Source: Lentilactobacillus otakiensis DSM 19908 = JCM 15040 (lineage in GTDB: Bacteria > Bacillota > Bacilli > Lactobacillales > Lactobacillaceae). Taken from it: a stretch of 64,000 nucleotides of DNA. The stretch spans positions 141,058-205,057 of the forward strand of contig NZ_AZED01000003.1 in the NCBI RefSeq assembly GCF_001434145.1, written 5' to 3'. The notes under the pieces were generated by a model. The model ran no database searches. It was not told the origin of the DNA and saw only the letters and a list, made by a program, of their open reading frames with translations. Below are positions 1-8,428 of this stretch, piece after piece. How positions within the stretch are numbered: position 1 is the first letter of the stretch; every line of letters begins with the position of its first letter. The position numbers and the translations under genes were made by a program.

Positions 1-53
1 TTAATCCCACGCCGGGCACAATAAAGAAAATAATAAAGGATTGGAAGAAAGGC

Positions 54-1436
54 ATGTCACAAAGATTTGAACCAAATGATTTAGCTGAATTAAAGGATAT
101 GTATGACGTGATCGTGATTGGATCAGGAGGTGCCGGCTTAACGAGTGCCATCCAGGCTTCAGAGCTGGGACTCAAACCGGTGATTCTGGAAAAAATGTCA
201 ACCGTTGGTGGAGATACCAAACGGGCTTCTTCTGGCATGAATGCAGCGGAAACCTTTGTGCAAACCGAACACGGAATTGAGGATAGTGTTGGCAAATTCT
301 ACTACGAAACTTTGCGTGGCGGACACGGCCAAAACGACCCGGAATTGCTTAAATACTTCACTGAGCATAGTTCGCGGGCAATTGAGTGGTTATATAAAGA
401 AGGCGTTCAGTTAGACGACCTCACAATTACCGGTGGCATGAGCGTTCCCCGAACTCATCGCCCTCACACAACTGAACCAATTGGTGCGTATTTGGTGAAT
501 GGATTGTTAGAACAGGTTCGGGCCAAGCAAATCCCACTATTCTGTGGGGCTAAAGTAACCGCAATTAATGGTCAGGATAAAGTGTCTGGCGTTCAAGTGC
601 AAACCGCAAACGGTAACCAAGCCATTCAGTCAAAAGCTGTCATTATCGCGACTGGTGGTTTTGGTGCCAACAAAGCGCTACTGGCGCAATATCGACCAGA
701 CTTATCCAAATACAAAACCACTAATCAGCCCGGAAATACCGGGGATGGTATTTTAATGGCAGAAGATATTGGCGCTCAAGTTGTCGACATGGATCAGATT
801 CAAGTCCATCCAACTGTCCAACAAGATACTGACCACGTATACTTAATTGGAGAAACCGTTCGAGGTGAAGGTGCCATTTTAGTCGATCAAGATGGCAAGC
901 GGTTTGTGAACGAAATGGAAACCCGTGACAAAGTTACCAATGCGATTAATAAGCTTGGTGGCACGGGTGCCTACTTAATATTTGACCAATCAGTCCGTGA
1001 TCGTGCCAAGGCAATTGATTTTTACAATAGTGTTGGTTTGGTGAAGAGCGGTTCTGATTTGGGAGAACTTGCAGAAAAATCCGGAATTGATGGGGAAATG
1101 CTTAATCAGGCAGTGGACAAGTGGAACCGGTCAGTTTCCGATCGGTTGGATATGGCATTTGGCCGTAAAACCGGCTTGCATGTCCTCGACAAGCCACCAT
1201 ATTATTCGATTCACATCTCACCGGCAGTTCATTACACGATGGGTGGCGTAAAGACCAATGACCAGACTCAAGTGCTTAAATCAGGTGGTGAGCCAATCCA
1301 AGGGCTATACGCAGCCGGCGAAGTTGTCGGTGGTCTCCATGGGTCTAACCGAATTGGTGGAAACTCGATTGCAGAAACCGTCATTTTTGGTTTGCGTGCC
1401 GCCCAGCAGGTTCGGGATTATTTTTTTGATATGTGA
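54..1436 (+). CDS. FAD-dependent fumarate reductase / flavocytochrome c-type flavoprotein
   Basis: A 460-residue cytosolic flavoprotein of the fumarate reductase/succinate dehydrogenase flavoprotein family. The N-terminal dinucleotide-binding motif (VIVIGSGGAGL, about residues 19-29) binds FAD, and the C-terminal HGSNRIGGNSIAE segment closes the FAD site. Residues typical of the fumarate-reducing domain are visible: HRPH near 136-139, RGEGAILVDQDGKRFVNE near 275-292 and HYTMGG near 398-403. There is no haem or FMN-binding extension and no signal peptide, so it looks like the soluble single-domain form that lactobacilli use to reoxidise reduced cofactors with fumarate. Related proteins reduce urocanate or other enoates, so the substrate is inferred. 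A GAAAGG ribosome site precedes the ATG. The upstream gene lies outside the window. Confidence 0.85.
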   Translation: MSQRFEPNDLAELKDMYDVIVIGSGGAGLTSAIQASELGLKPVILEKMSTVGGDTKRASSGMNAAETFVQTEHGIEDSVGKFYYETLRGGHGQNDPELLKYFTEHSSRAIEWLYKEGVQLDDLTITGGMSVPRTHRPHTTEPIGAYLVNGLLEQVRAKQIPLFCGAKVTAINGQDKVSGVQVQTANGNQAIQSKAVIIATGGFGANKALLAQYRPDLSKYKTTNQPGNTGDGILMAEDIGAQVVDMDQIQVHPTVQQDTDHVYLIGETVRGEGAILVDQDGKRFVNEMETRDKVTNAINKLGGTGAYLIFDQSVRDRAKAIDFYNSVGLVKSGSDLGELAEKSGIDGEMLNQAVDKWNRSVSDRLDMAFGRKTGLHVLDKPPYYSIHISPAVHYTMGGVKTNDQTQVLKSGGEPIQGLYAAGEVVGGLHGSNRIGGNSIAETVIFGLRAAQQVRDYFFDM

Positions 1437-1615
1437 TCATTGTTCACACCAATTGTTACCGTGGTCGAAGGAAATTATTTTGTTGAAGAACCTATTATTA
1501 GGCTGTCTCAGTTTATTATCAACATGTTGATTACTGGCTTCCAGAAAAAGTTTCCTGTTAAATGTGTGGTTCATTTATATCTTTCAGGAATGCGCTAATG
1601 GATAATTAGTTGTAA

Positions 1616-2122
1616 TTATCTGTTGAGACTTGTGATGTTTAGTAAATAATTACTAATGCTTGTATACAACCTATAACCATTAAAAAGCACCACAAGAACT
1701 GAAACAAAAAGCGTTAATCTATAAAATCTATTGCGCTTACTACTTTTTCGGATGATATAGATTGGCATGAATGCGGCAATTGATGGAATTAGGGAGGATG
1801 CTAGTGACAATAGTAGCAAAAAAGCCTCTTCTCTGCTCTCGTTTTTCCTTCTTTTATCAAAACTTACTTTTGGATTATGTGGTGAGTTATTATATGGTCT
1901 CGGAGATGAGGGGTCACAGCATTTTAAAAGATTATCTATGGATTTGCCATATAAATTACTTAAAATGATCAGATTATCCAAATCAGGATACCCTCGCCCA
2001 TTTTCCCATTTGGATACTGATTGTCTTGAAACTTGTAGAACGGTAGCTACATCATTCTGAGATAGACCAGCTTGTTTACGTGCTTCTTTTAAGCTATTTA
2101 AAACCCTTAGAATAATAATCAC
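1616..2122 (-). CDS. XRE-family regulator with C-terminal membrane segments
   Basis: A 168-residue protein with an N-terminal XRE/Cro helix-turn-helix (about residues 8-66; LKEARKQAGLSQ and VSRQSVSKWENGRGYP are the typical helices) and two hydrophobic segments (about 100-124 and 134-155). It is therefore probably a membrane-tethered DNA-binding protein. It faces away from the secreted-protein gene at 2394, and the 241-bp gap holds a nested palindrome (2217-2271) that is a natural operator candidate. The start is awkward: the only usual codon in frame is the GTG at 2120-2122, pressed against AGGG, so translation may be weak or begin at a nearby ATT. Targets are unknown. Confidence 0.7.
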   Translation of the reverse strand: MIIILRVLNSLKEARKQAGLSQNDVATVLQVSRQSVSKWENGRGYPDLDNLIILSNLYGKSIDNLLKCCDPSSPRPYNNSPHNPKVSFDKRRKNESREEAFLLLLSLASSLIPSIAAFMPIYIIRKSSKRNRFYRLTLFVSVLVVLFNGYRLYTSISNYLLNITSLNR

Positions 2123-2216
2123 CCCTATAAACGTCCTTAAATATACATTATAAACATTTCTTTAAAAAAATCTATACTCTAAATTATAAATACTGACACT
2201 AAGCTTTATCTCGCAT

Positions 2217-2271
2217 GTTTACCTCCACAAACTGTTTTGTAAACTGGTGGTTTACGTTTGATGAGGTAAAC
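2217..2271. promoter_or_regulatory. nested palindrome, candidate operator between divergent genes
   Basis: GTTTACCTC (2217-2225) and GAGGTAAAC (2263-2271) form a 9-bp inverted repeat. CAAAC/GTTTG (2228-2232, 2256-2260) extends the same stem after a two-base mismatch, and GTAAAC/GTTTAC (2239-2244, 2250-2255) forms a smaller hairpin in the centre. The GTTTAC motif thus occurs four times in alternating orientation within 55 bp. It sits in the gap between the XRE regulator and the secreted-protein gene. Its role as an operator is inference. Confidence 0.5.
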
Positions 2272-2363
2272 AAATAGCTTCTTTATTTTATTCCTCATTC
2301 AAGAAATAATTACCTCTGTTAACAATTTTTCAATACGTATTGATTTTTAAATGGAGGGAATTT

Positions 2364-2393
2364 ATGAAGCTTAAATAGTATAGTGTTTTACTG
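2364..2393 (+). other. 5' part of the signal peptide, interrupted by an amber codon
   Basis: A well-placed GGAGGG (2353-2358) precedes an ATG at 2364 that opens a classic signal-peptide start, MKLK, followed by TAG at 2376-2378 and then YSVLLMAG in the same frame as the downstream gene. The intact version would read MKLKxYSVLLMAG..., a normal basic n-region plus hydrophobic core. The TAG most simply arose from an AAG lysine codon by one substitution. Confidence 0.75.
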
Positions 2394-2963
2394 ATGGCTG
2401 GAATGTCATTTGCAGGAATTATTGTTCCGAGTCTCACTGTATCAGCAAATAAGGGTTCATTCCGCACAAACCACGTTCAAGGGCAATCAAACGTTCCGGT
2501 TGATAATAGTCCGGTTATTACCGATCCATCGAATGATTTTTTACCAACTAACCTCGCTCAATATGCAACAATTGATTATAATGAGAGTACCGACGAGACG
2601 ACGGTGGCCATTACTGATTATCATATGCGTCAATTGTTAATTAAGGAAGGCGTTAGTCCTGCTGAACTCGGACATTATGGCTTTACGAGATCTAATGGTG
2701 TTACAAAAATAATTTGGCATGGTAAAGCTCGACATGGCAATGTGGACTTATATCTCTCAAGAAACACAATGGTTATGTACCATGCATTATCTGGCGCAGC
2801 CGGGTTGGTTGCGATAATTGTGGAAGCCTATTTTGGACAATATGCTTCCGCTGCTAAACAATTTGGAAAAGTTATAGCAGAGACAATTGCAGCAGGTAAT
2901 ACACATAACGGAAAGGTTTTCTCTGCCAGACACTGGACTGATATTTCAGTTCATAATCAATAA
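2394..2963 (+). CDS. secreted protein of unknown function, signal peptide damaged
   Basis: I do not recognise the family. From the ATG at 2394 the product is 189 residues and begins inside the hydrophobic core of a signal peptide (VPSLTVSA near residues 13-20 is a good signal peptidase site), but it lacks the basic n-region because of the amber codon at 2376. The mature part is about 170 residues, with an acidic, Asn/Thr-rich first third and a glycine/alanine-rich hydrophobic stretch (about 130-165) before a basic end. The small membrane protein at 2985 follows after 21 bp, which recalls secreted toxin/immunity arrangements, but nothing in the sequence proves that. It may be a pseudogene or a phase-variable or suppressed gene. 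Confidence 0.6.
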   Translation: MAGMSFAGIIVPSLTVSANKGSFRTNHVQGQSNVPVDNSPVITDPSNDFLPTNLAQYATIDYNESTDETTVAITDYHMRQLLIKEGVSPAELGHYGFTRSNGVTKIIWHGKARHGNVDLYLSRNTMVMYHALSGAAGLVAIIVEAYFGQYASAAKQFGKVIAETIAAGNTHNGKVFSARHWTDISVHNQ

Positions 2964-2984
2964 TTATGAGGTGTGAGTGATTAG

Positions 2985-3206
2985 ATGATTCAAAAAAAGA
3001 AGCTACAGAATTATTCAAAATGGTTCCAGATTTTAGATCGTTTATCAAATCTAATGATAAGTGCTGGAATTATCTCAACAATTGTGATTATCATCTCTGG
3101 AAATGGGTATGCGTACATTGCTGATGTAATTGTAACTTTCTTTATCATTATTTGGTTGATAACCTTTTTTGCTGAGTCATTTTTACACTTATCTAAACAT
3201 AACTGA
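2985..3206 (+). CDS. small two-helix membrane protein
   Basis: A 73-residue protein with a basic N-terminus (KKKLQ) and two hydrophobic segments (about 22-38 and 45-66). It has no recognisable family. It lies 21 bp after the interrupted secreted-protein gene on the same strand and before a clear terminator, so the two are probably one transcript. A GAGGTG (2969-2974) is the likely ribosome site. An immunity or accessory role for the neighbouring secreted protein is possible but only inferred from position. Confidence 0.5.
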   Translation: MIQKKKLQNYSKWFQILDRLSNLMISAGIISTIVIIISGNGYAYIADVIVTFFIIIWLITFFAESFLHLSKHN

Positions 3207-3248
3207 CTTGATGTGGTCTTTTAATGATCAACATTTAACGATTAATAT

Positions 3249-3297
3249 GAAGCAAGTAGCTCCCAGCTGAATAGCTATCGGGCTGCTTGCTTTTTTG
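3249..3297 (+). terminator. rho-independent terminator
   Basis: AGCAAGTAGC pairs with GCTGCTTGCT (one wobble) and is followed by six T. It ends the secreted protein/small membrane protein unit. Confidence 0.8.
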
Positions 3298-3420
3298 TGT
3301 AATAAAAATCGTTGTATATCTGGTTATACTATGGCAATTGCGAAATAGTGTTGATGCGTTACCGGATCCGGCATTGTGACAAAAATAAAGAGGACTCAGT
3401 TATCACCAAGTCCCAATCGT

Positions 3421-4329
3421 TTAAAATAGCTGATCAATTTCATCAAATTCTGCTTCACTTAACTTTACATCAAGCGCCTTAGCATTGCTGTCTACCTGTT
3501 CGGGAATCCTTGCGCCGGGGATAACGACACTGATGTCTGGATTGGCAATGTACCAAGCCAAGATGATTTGAGCAACGGTCGCTTGATGTTTGTCGGCGAT
3601 TGTTTTCACTCTACCTAAGCTATCGATAATGCCACTGAATTCTTCTGCCGAGAACTTACTGAACTTGCTAGCATCATTCTTGCCATATTTACCTGTCAGT
3701 AAACCCATTGCCAATGGTAAATAAGGGATGAACGAAATGTTGTTGTCCTTGAGATAAGAAAAGACTTCTTTCTCAGCTTGCCGGTGAACCAAGCTATAAT
3801 GGTTTTCAACCACGTCGACTTGGCCGTCTGCATTGGCTTCCTTGATCTGGTCCAGGGAGAAATTAGAAACCCCAATTGCCCGGATCTTACCGGCCTTTTT
3901 CTCCTCAGCCAAAGCATTCACGGCTTCGGCTTTTGGCGTGCGATCGTCTGGAAAATGAATATAGAAGATATCGATGTAATCGGTGTTCAGACGCTCCAAT
4001 GCCTCATCAACGGACTTCTTTAGGAACTTGGGGTCGTTATTTGGCTTCAAGTCGTTATTGGGATCTTGAGCCGCTTTAGACGCAATGACGATCTTGGAGC
4101 GGTCATAATCTTGAATCACATCACCAATGAGTTCCTCGGATTTACCCAAACCATACATAAAGGCCGTATCTAATAAAGAAATGCCATCATTAAGTGCTGC
4201 TTTGACCACAGCAACCCCATTTTCATCTTTGAGGCCATCAAATAAATTGTGGCCGCCAACTTTATTTGTGCCTAATCCCAGTGGGCCGGTAGTGACGTCA
4301 CTTTTGCCGATTTTAACTAAATGATCCAA
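3421..4329 (-). CDS. aldo/keto reductase
   Basis: A cytosolic NAD(P)H-dependent aldo/keto reductase of 302 residues. The (beta/alpha)8-barrel catalytic tetrad is visible: Asp54 and Tyr59 in LLDTAFMYG, Lys85 in VIASKAA and His125 in YIHFPD. The GARIPEQVDSN segment near the C-terminus is the cofactor-binding end. The start is set at a TTG (4327-4329) because AAGGAGG lies eight bases upstream and the family N-terminus matches there; a longer reading from an ATG at 4383 would have no ribosome site and would run through the terminator hairpin. It lies downstream of dps on the same strand but is separated by a terminator. The physiological substrate is unknown. Confidence 0.85.
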   Translation of the reverse strand: MDHLVKIGKSDVTTGPLGLGTNKVGGHNLFDGLKDENGVAVVKAALNDGISLLDTAFMYGLGKSEELIGDVIQDYDRSKIVIASKAAQDPNNDLKPNNDPKFLKKSVDEALERLNTDYIDIFYIHFPDDRTPKAEAVNALAEEKKAGKIRAIGVSNFSLDQIKEANADGQVDVVENHYSLVHRQAEKEVFSYLKDNNISFIPYLPLAMGLLTGKYGKNDASKFSKFSAEEFSGIIDSLGRVKTIADKHQATVAQIILAWYIANPDISVVIPGARIPEQVDSNAKALDVKLSEAEFDEIDQLF

Positions 4330-4350
4330 TTGAAATTCCTCCTTCAAATC

Positions 4351-4386
4351 AAAATGGGTTGAAATAAATAATTTCCAACCCATTTT
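4351..4386 (-). terminator. terminator after dps
   Basis: AAAATGGGTTG (4351-4361) and CAACCCATTTT (4376-4386) form a perfect 11-bp stem with A/T-rich flanks. It separates dps from the aldo/keto reductase. Confidence 0.7.
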
Positions 4387-4399
4387 GCGTATTTATAGA

Positions 4400-4879
4400 T
4401 TAGTCGTCATAAGGTCCCTTACCCAAGTATGCATTAATCATCCAAATATTCTTGTCAATTGCTTCTTTAAAACCGTTCAGCATATCTTGAGTTGGGAAAT
4501 CTTTTTCTTCATCAGTAACTTCGATGCCCTTTTGGTACTGGTCACGTAAGTATCTGAATTGATCAACCAGACGCTGCATGAAATCGCGCATGGTTAACTG
4601 ATCCCAGGTTACTTTTTCATCGGGAAGGCCAGTATTTTCGATAAATTCATGTGTGGTTGCGAATGGTGATCCGTTTATAGCGATCAGTCGTTCTGCCACA
4701 TTGTCCAATTGATCTGCCAACTCGTCATTATAGTCATCCATTAGTGGGTGGAGTCTAAAGAAGTTCTCTCCACGCATATACCAATGGGTTTGCTGGATGT
4801 TGGTTTGCAACTGACTTAAATCAGCCACCAATTGGTTCAACTGTTCACGGGTCTTTGGAAAATCATATTTGTCTGCCAT
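4400..4879 (-). CDS. dps: Dps-family ferritin-like DNA protection protein
   Basis: A four-helix-bundle Dps protein of about 159 residues that oxidises and stores iron and protects DNA in stationary phase or under peroxide stress. The inter-subunit ferroxidase signature is clear: the HWYMRG segment followed by FFRLHPLMDDYNDELADQLDNVAERL supplies the His and Asp/Glu ligands. The length is normal for the family. Two adjacent ATG codons (4880-4882 and 4877-4879) are possible starts; the second is preferred because GGGAGG then lies seven bases away. The gene is transcribed alone between the MHS symporter and the aldo/keto reductase. No PerR box was identified by eye. Confidence 0.9.
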   Translation of the reverse strand: MADKYDFPKTREQLNQLVADLSQLQTNIQQTHWYMRGENFFRLHPLMDDYNDELADQLDNVAERLIAINGSPFATTHEFIENTGLPDEKVTWDQLTMRDFMQRLVDQFRYLRDQYQKGIEVTDEEKDFPTQDMLNGFKEAIDKNIWMINAYLGKGPYDD

Positions 4880-4970
4880 CATATTACCTCCCAATAAGAT
4901 TGTAGTCGCTTACATCCATAGTGTAACTGATTGGGAGAGTGGGTATCAAGAAAGTTGCTCTTTAAAATGT

Positions 4971-6311
4971 TTAGTGGTCGCGGGGGCCGGTAACCGTAGG
5001 ATCTTGTTGAGCTTGTGGATTTGGGATCGGCGATGCTTCTTCCAGCTTTGAATCCTTCGAGGTTTCTAACATATGAACATAGACCAGGAAGCTGACGAAC
5101 GCAGCTGCTGATACATAATAGAAGAACCAATCTTCGTGGCCGATATGTTTGAGCCAGAGTGCGATGTATTCAACACTGCCCCCGAAGATCGCAACTGTCA
5201 GACCATATGGGAAGCCGACACCAAGTGCCCGAATCTCGGTGGGAAATAGTTCAGCCTTGACGATTGCGTTAATTGAAGTGTACCCGCTGACAACTAACAG
5301 GCCACCCAGCATCAGCAGGAATGAGGCAACTGGACTATCGAAGGATTTAAGTCCCATAAAAATGGGGACTGTCAATAGCGTGCCGCCAATTCCAAACCAG
5401 TAAAGCAGCGGCTTACGACCGATTTTGTCCGAGATGTGGCCAAAGAGTGGCTGTAAGCCCATGAAGATTAATAATGCAACGAAATTAATCATCGTGACCA
5501 GTTTAGGTGCCAATCCCAATGAGTTAATCATGTATTTTTGCATGTAAGTGGTGTAAGTGTAAAAGGCGATTGTCCCACCAAAGGTTAATCCCATAACGGT
5601 GAGCACCTGGTTGGGATATTTGGCAAGTTCATGCAAGGTTCCTTTGGCAGCTTTTGACTTTTCTGATTTTTTAAATTGATTGGTTTCATCCATTGAAAGT
5701 CGGAGATACAGCACAATCACAGCCCCGACCGCACCGATGGCGAAGGGAATCCGCCAGCCAAATGCTCTTAATTGTGCATCGGAGAAGACTGCTTGGAGAA
5801 CGATTTGAACGACCAGCGCAATTAGTTGGCCACTAATAAGGGTGACGTATTGAAATGATGCGTAGTAGCCCCGGCGTCCGGCTGTGGCCATTTCTGATAA
5901 ATACGTTGCAGAAATCCCATATTCGCCACCAAGTGACAGGCCTTGAACCAGTCGGATACAAACCAACAGAAGTGGTGCAAACACACCAATTGTGCTGTAA
6001 GTGGGGATAATAGCGATTAGCAAGGATCCGGTTGCCATGATACTGACAGACAGCGTCAATGCAGATCGCCGACCCTTTCGATCTGCGTATTTACCCATAA
6101 TAAAGCTACCAAATGGCCGCATCAGGAAACCGACCGCAAAGATAGCGGCGGTACTCAGCAGTTCAACAGTTTGATCCCCGTCCGGGAAAAAGTCGCCGGC
6201 AAAATAAATTGCAAAAGATGCATAAATGTACCAGTCAAACCATTCAATCATATTGCCCAATGAGCCTTTGATAATGTTGCTGGTAATCCGCTTTTGACTA
6301 TATACTTGCAT
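4971..6311 (-). CDS. MHS-family metabolite:H+ symporter (KgtP/ProP/ShiA type)
   Basis: A 446-residue, 12-helix major facilitator protein. The metabolite:H+ symporter signatures are clear: GNMIEWFDWYIYASFA at the first helix, GKYADRKGRRSAL in loop 2-3, RLVQGLSLGGEYG in helix 4 and GHISDKIGRKPL in the mid-protein repeat. The family carries organic acids, osmolytes or aromatic precursors such as alpha-ketoglutarate, proline/betaine and shikimate; the substrate cannot be read from the sequence. The start is well supported by AAGGAGG nine bases upstream. It appears to be a single-gene unit with no linked enzyme. An alpha-ketoglutarate role would be interesting given the broken gdhA, but that is speculation. 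Confidence 0.8.
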   Translation of the reverse strand: MQVYSQKRITSNIIKGSLGNMIEWFDWYIYASFAIYFAGDFFPDGDQTVELLSTAAIFAVGFLMRPFGSFIMGKYADRKGRRSALTLSVSIMATGSLLIAIIPTYSTIGVFAPLLLVCIRLVQGLSLGGEYGISATYLSEMATAGRRGYYASFQYVTLISGQLIALVVQIVLQAVFSDAQLRAFGWRIPFAIGAVGAVIVLYLRLSMDETNQFKKSEKSKAAKGTLHELAKYPNQVLTVMGLTFGGTIAFYTYTTYMQKYMINSLGLAPKLVTMINFVALLIFMGLQPLFGHISDKIGRKPLLYWFGIGGTLLTVPIFMGLKSFDSPVASFLLMLGGLLVVSGYTSINAIVKAELFPTEIRALGVGFPYGLTVAIFGGSVEYIALWLKHIGHEDWFFYYVSAAAFVSFLVYVHMLETSKDSKLEEASPIPNPQAQQDPTVTGPRDH

Positions 6312-6435
6312 GCTGATAACCTCCTTGAATAAAGTTGGTGGCAGAAACCGATTAGATATTCTCTAATTAGTTCCATAGTATAGGTTAATTATTCATGGCA
6401 CGCAAGAGAATATGTTAGGAAACATAACATAAGGC

Positions 6436-6472
6436 AAAATAAAAATCAGCCAGATTCTCGTCTAGCTGATTT
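6436..6472 (-). terminator. terminator after the HAD nucleotidase
   Basis: AAATCAGC (6443-6450) pairs with GCTGATTT (6465-6472); on the minus strand the stem is followed by a T-rich run. Confidence 0.7.
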
Positions 6473-6482
6473 GGGGGATTTA

Positions 6483-7166
6483 CTATGCAACAATTGATTC
6501 CAATCTTAGCAAATGGTCAATTTCATATGTTGGGCTGGTCTTGGTTGTGTTTTGTTGATGATGCGGGTTGAACCACACGGAGTCTAGGCCATAGGCGGAT
6601 GCTCCCTTAATATCTGATGTCAGTGAATCGCCAATGACAAGGGATGCCGATTTAGAGAAACCGTTAATTTTCCTCGCCACATAGTCAAAGAATGCCGGAT
6701 CCGGTTTTTGATAGCCAATCACTTCAGATGCAAAGACACTCGTAAAATAGGGTGCCAGTCCAGATTCACTTAACCGTCGACGCTGAGTCTTGGCAATGCC
6801 GTTGGTAACCACATAAATGTCATGATTGGCACTCAAGTCTGCCAGTAATTCCTCCGCGTGGGGCATCTGAGTATGCCCTTCTGCCAAGTAACTGCGATAT
6901 TTGGCTTCATAAGCTTGGCCATCAACCTGCTTACCATATTTTCCGAAGAAGAGATTAAATCTGGTGTCCAGCAATTGTTCGCGGGTGATTTCTTTACGCT
7001 CATATTGCTGCCAAAGATGCTCGTTCAGTTCATGGTAGTCTTCATAGATTGTCGGTGTCAGTTCTTCGCCGATGTTTTCAAAAAGTTTCTGCATTGCGTG
7101 CTGTTCTGAAGCTTGAAAATTAAGCAGGGTGTCATCGACATCGAATAATAGAGTGGAATACTTCAT
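6483..7166 (-). CDS. yjjG: YjjG-family HAD hydrolase (pyrimidine 5'-nucleotidase type)
   Basis: A 227-residue cytosolic HAD phosphatase. Motif I is FDVDDTLLNF (nucleophile Asp near residue 9), motif II is VVTNG, the motif III lysine is in IGYQKPDPAFF, and motif IV is LVIGDSLTSDI. The alpha-helical cap and the GLDSVWFNP ending match the YjjG group, which dephosphorylates non-canonical and ordinary pyrimidine nucleotides. The length is typical. A GAGGT site precedes the ATG. It is monocistronic with its own terminator and diverges from the acetolactate decarboxylase gene. Confidence 0.85.
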   Translation of the reverse strand: MKYSTLLFDVDDTLLNFQASEQHAMQKLFENIGEELTPTIYEDYHELNEHLWQQYERKEITREQLLDTRFNLFFGKYGKQVDGQAYEAKYRSYLAEGHTQMPHAEELLADLSANHDIYVVTNGIAKTQRRRLSESGLAPYFTSVFASEVIGYQKPDPAFFDYVARKINGFSKSASLVIGDSLTSDIKGASAYGLDSVWFNPHHQQNTTKTSPTYEIDHLLRLESIVA

Positions 7167-7301
7167 TGGGCATTACCTCGCGTTTATTTTGTTTAATTCT
7201 ATCACAAAAATTTCTGACTAAATCATTTAAAATTGTGCACCTCCCCGTCGTTAGAGTGATACGATTAAATTAATACATAGATATGGAAGGGGAATCTGAA
7301 C

Positions 7302-8012
7302 ATGTCAAATCAAATCACATTGTATCAACACGGCACGCTCGCATTATTGGTGCCTGGGTTGCTAACAGGCACGATTACAATGGCTGAACTGTTAAAGCAT
7401 GGTGATACGGGCATCGGAACCGGTGAAGGCCTTGATGGTGAGCTGATCATTCTTGACGGCAAACCATATCATGTTCACGGAACGGGTGACATCACGATTG
7501 CCCCGGATTCATTTACAATGCCATTTGCCAACGCCCATTTTGCCCGCTATTCACCACTGGCAGAGCTGGAGAACGTTGACGAGGCTGATTTGAATCAACA
7601 AATGATTTCATTGAGTCGGGCCAGAAATACCTTTTTCTCGGTTGAAGTTCACGGGGTATTCTCAAATGTTCAGACAAGGGCTGCCGTCAAATCAAATCCA
7701 CCATATAACACATTGGCCGAAACAGCTGAAAATCAAAGTGTCTTCAATCGGGATCAGGTCAAAGGAACTTTAGTGGGCTATTATTCACCTGAATTATTTG
7801 AAGGGGCAACGGTTGGCGGCTTCCATCATCATTTCATCTCTGACGATCATCAATTTGGCGGCCATGTGCTTAGCTTTCATCTTGATAAGGGGGATGTTAG
7901 TTATCAGTTGTTTGACACATTTGAACAACATCTACCTGTTGGAAATAAGCAATATATGGAACATGATTTTTCGAATGACGACATTGCAGGTGGCATTCAT
8001 CAGTCGGAATAG
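7302..8012 (+). CDS. budA: alpha-acetolactate decarboxylase
   Basis: A 236-residue cytosolic zinc enzyme that decarboxylates alpha-acetolactate to acetoin, preventing diacetyl build-up and consuming protons. The metal-binding region is plain: GGFHHHFISDDHQFGGHVLSF near residues 172-191 carries the histidines, with an upstream conserved glutamate in SVEVHGVFSNVQTR. The length is normal. GAAGGGGAA lies upstream of the ATG. No acetolactate synthase is next to it; the nearest thiamine-diphosphate enzyme in the window is the pyruvate oxidase at 56.6 kb. A terminator follows at 8105. Confidence 0.92.
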   Translation: MSNQITLYQHGTLALLVPGLLTGTITMAELLKHGDTGIGTGEGLDGELIILDGKPYHVHGTGDITIAPDSFTMPFANAHFARYSPLAELENVDEADLNQQMISLSRARNTFFSVEVHGVFSNVQTRAAVKSNPPYNTLAETAENQSVFNRDQVKGTLVGYYSPELFEGATVGGFHHHFISDDHQFGGHVLSFHLDKGDVSYQLFDTFEQHLPVGNKQYMEHDFSNDDIAGGIHQSE

Positions 8013-8104
8013 TCGCACTTGTTAATGAATTATATCAATCATAGTAATCATAAAGAATAACAGGTATAACCTTTTAGTAAATGTAATAATAACATTAGTA
8101 AAAA

Positions 8105-8142
8105 ATGTGCGCTTGCCGTGATCCTTGCGGCGAGTGCATTTT
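8105..8142 (+). terminator. terminator after acetolactate decarboxylase
   Basis: An imperfect GC-rich stem (TGCGCTTGCCG against CGGCGAGTGCA) is followed by TTTTATT. Confidence 0.65.
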
Positions 8143-8428
8143 ATTATGCGATTTTTGTGAATTTGTATGCCAATTAGATTTTAGGGTTGATTTATACGGA
8201 TGAATCCGTTAACATAACACATTATGGACGCAGGTTATTTTTCGCTGGCAAGTATAAATCGCTGCGAAAATGAATGTAAGCGTTACTATAGCAATGTTTG
8301 CTTATAGTTGTATTTAATATTTTTTGGTTAAGATTTGTGCGATTTGTTATGTAACCCCTTTCAACCCTTTCGAAATGGGATACGACATTAATGAACGCTA
8401 CAGATAAGAATTACAAAGGAGAATTGTC
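8143..8428 (+). promoter_or_regulatory. upstream region of the sugar symporter with a cre-like site
   Basis: No gene is apparent here. TGTAAGCGTTACTA at 8275-8288 resembles a CcpA cre site but misses the final CA. An inverted pair TTTTCGC/GCGAAAA lies just upstream (about 8240-8270). Control of the symporter by carbon catabolite repression is inferred. Confidence 0.35.

Noticed and set aside
1601..1620. GATAATTA/TAATTATC palindrome at the end of the XRE gene
   Set aside because: A/T-only 8-bp stem without a T-run in the needed direction; it could be chance in A/T-rich sequence.
4887..5130. Minus-strand ORF at the end of the MHS symporter
   Set aside because: It overlaps the symporter gene out of frame and has no ribosome site.
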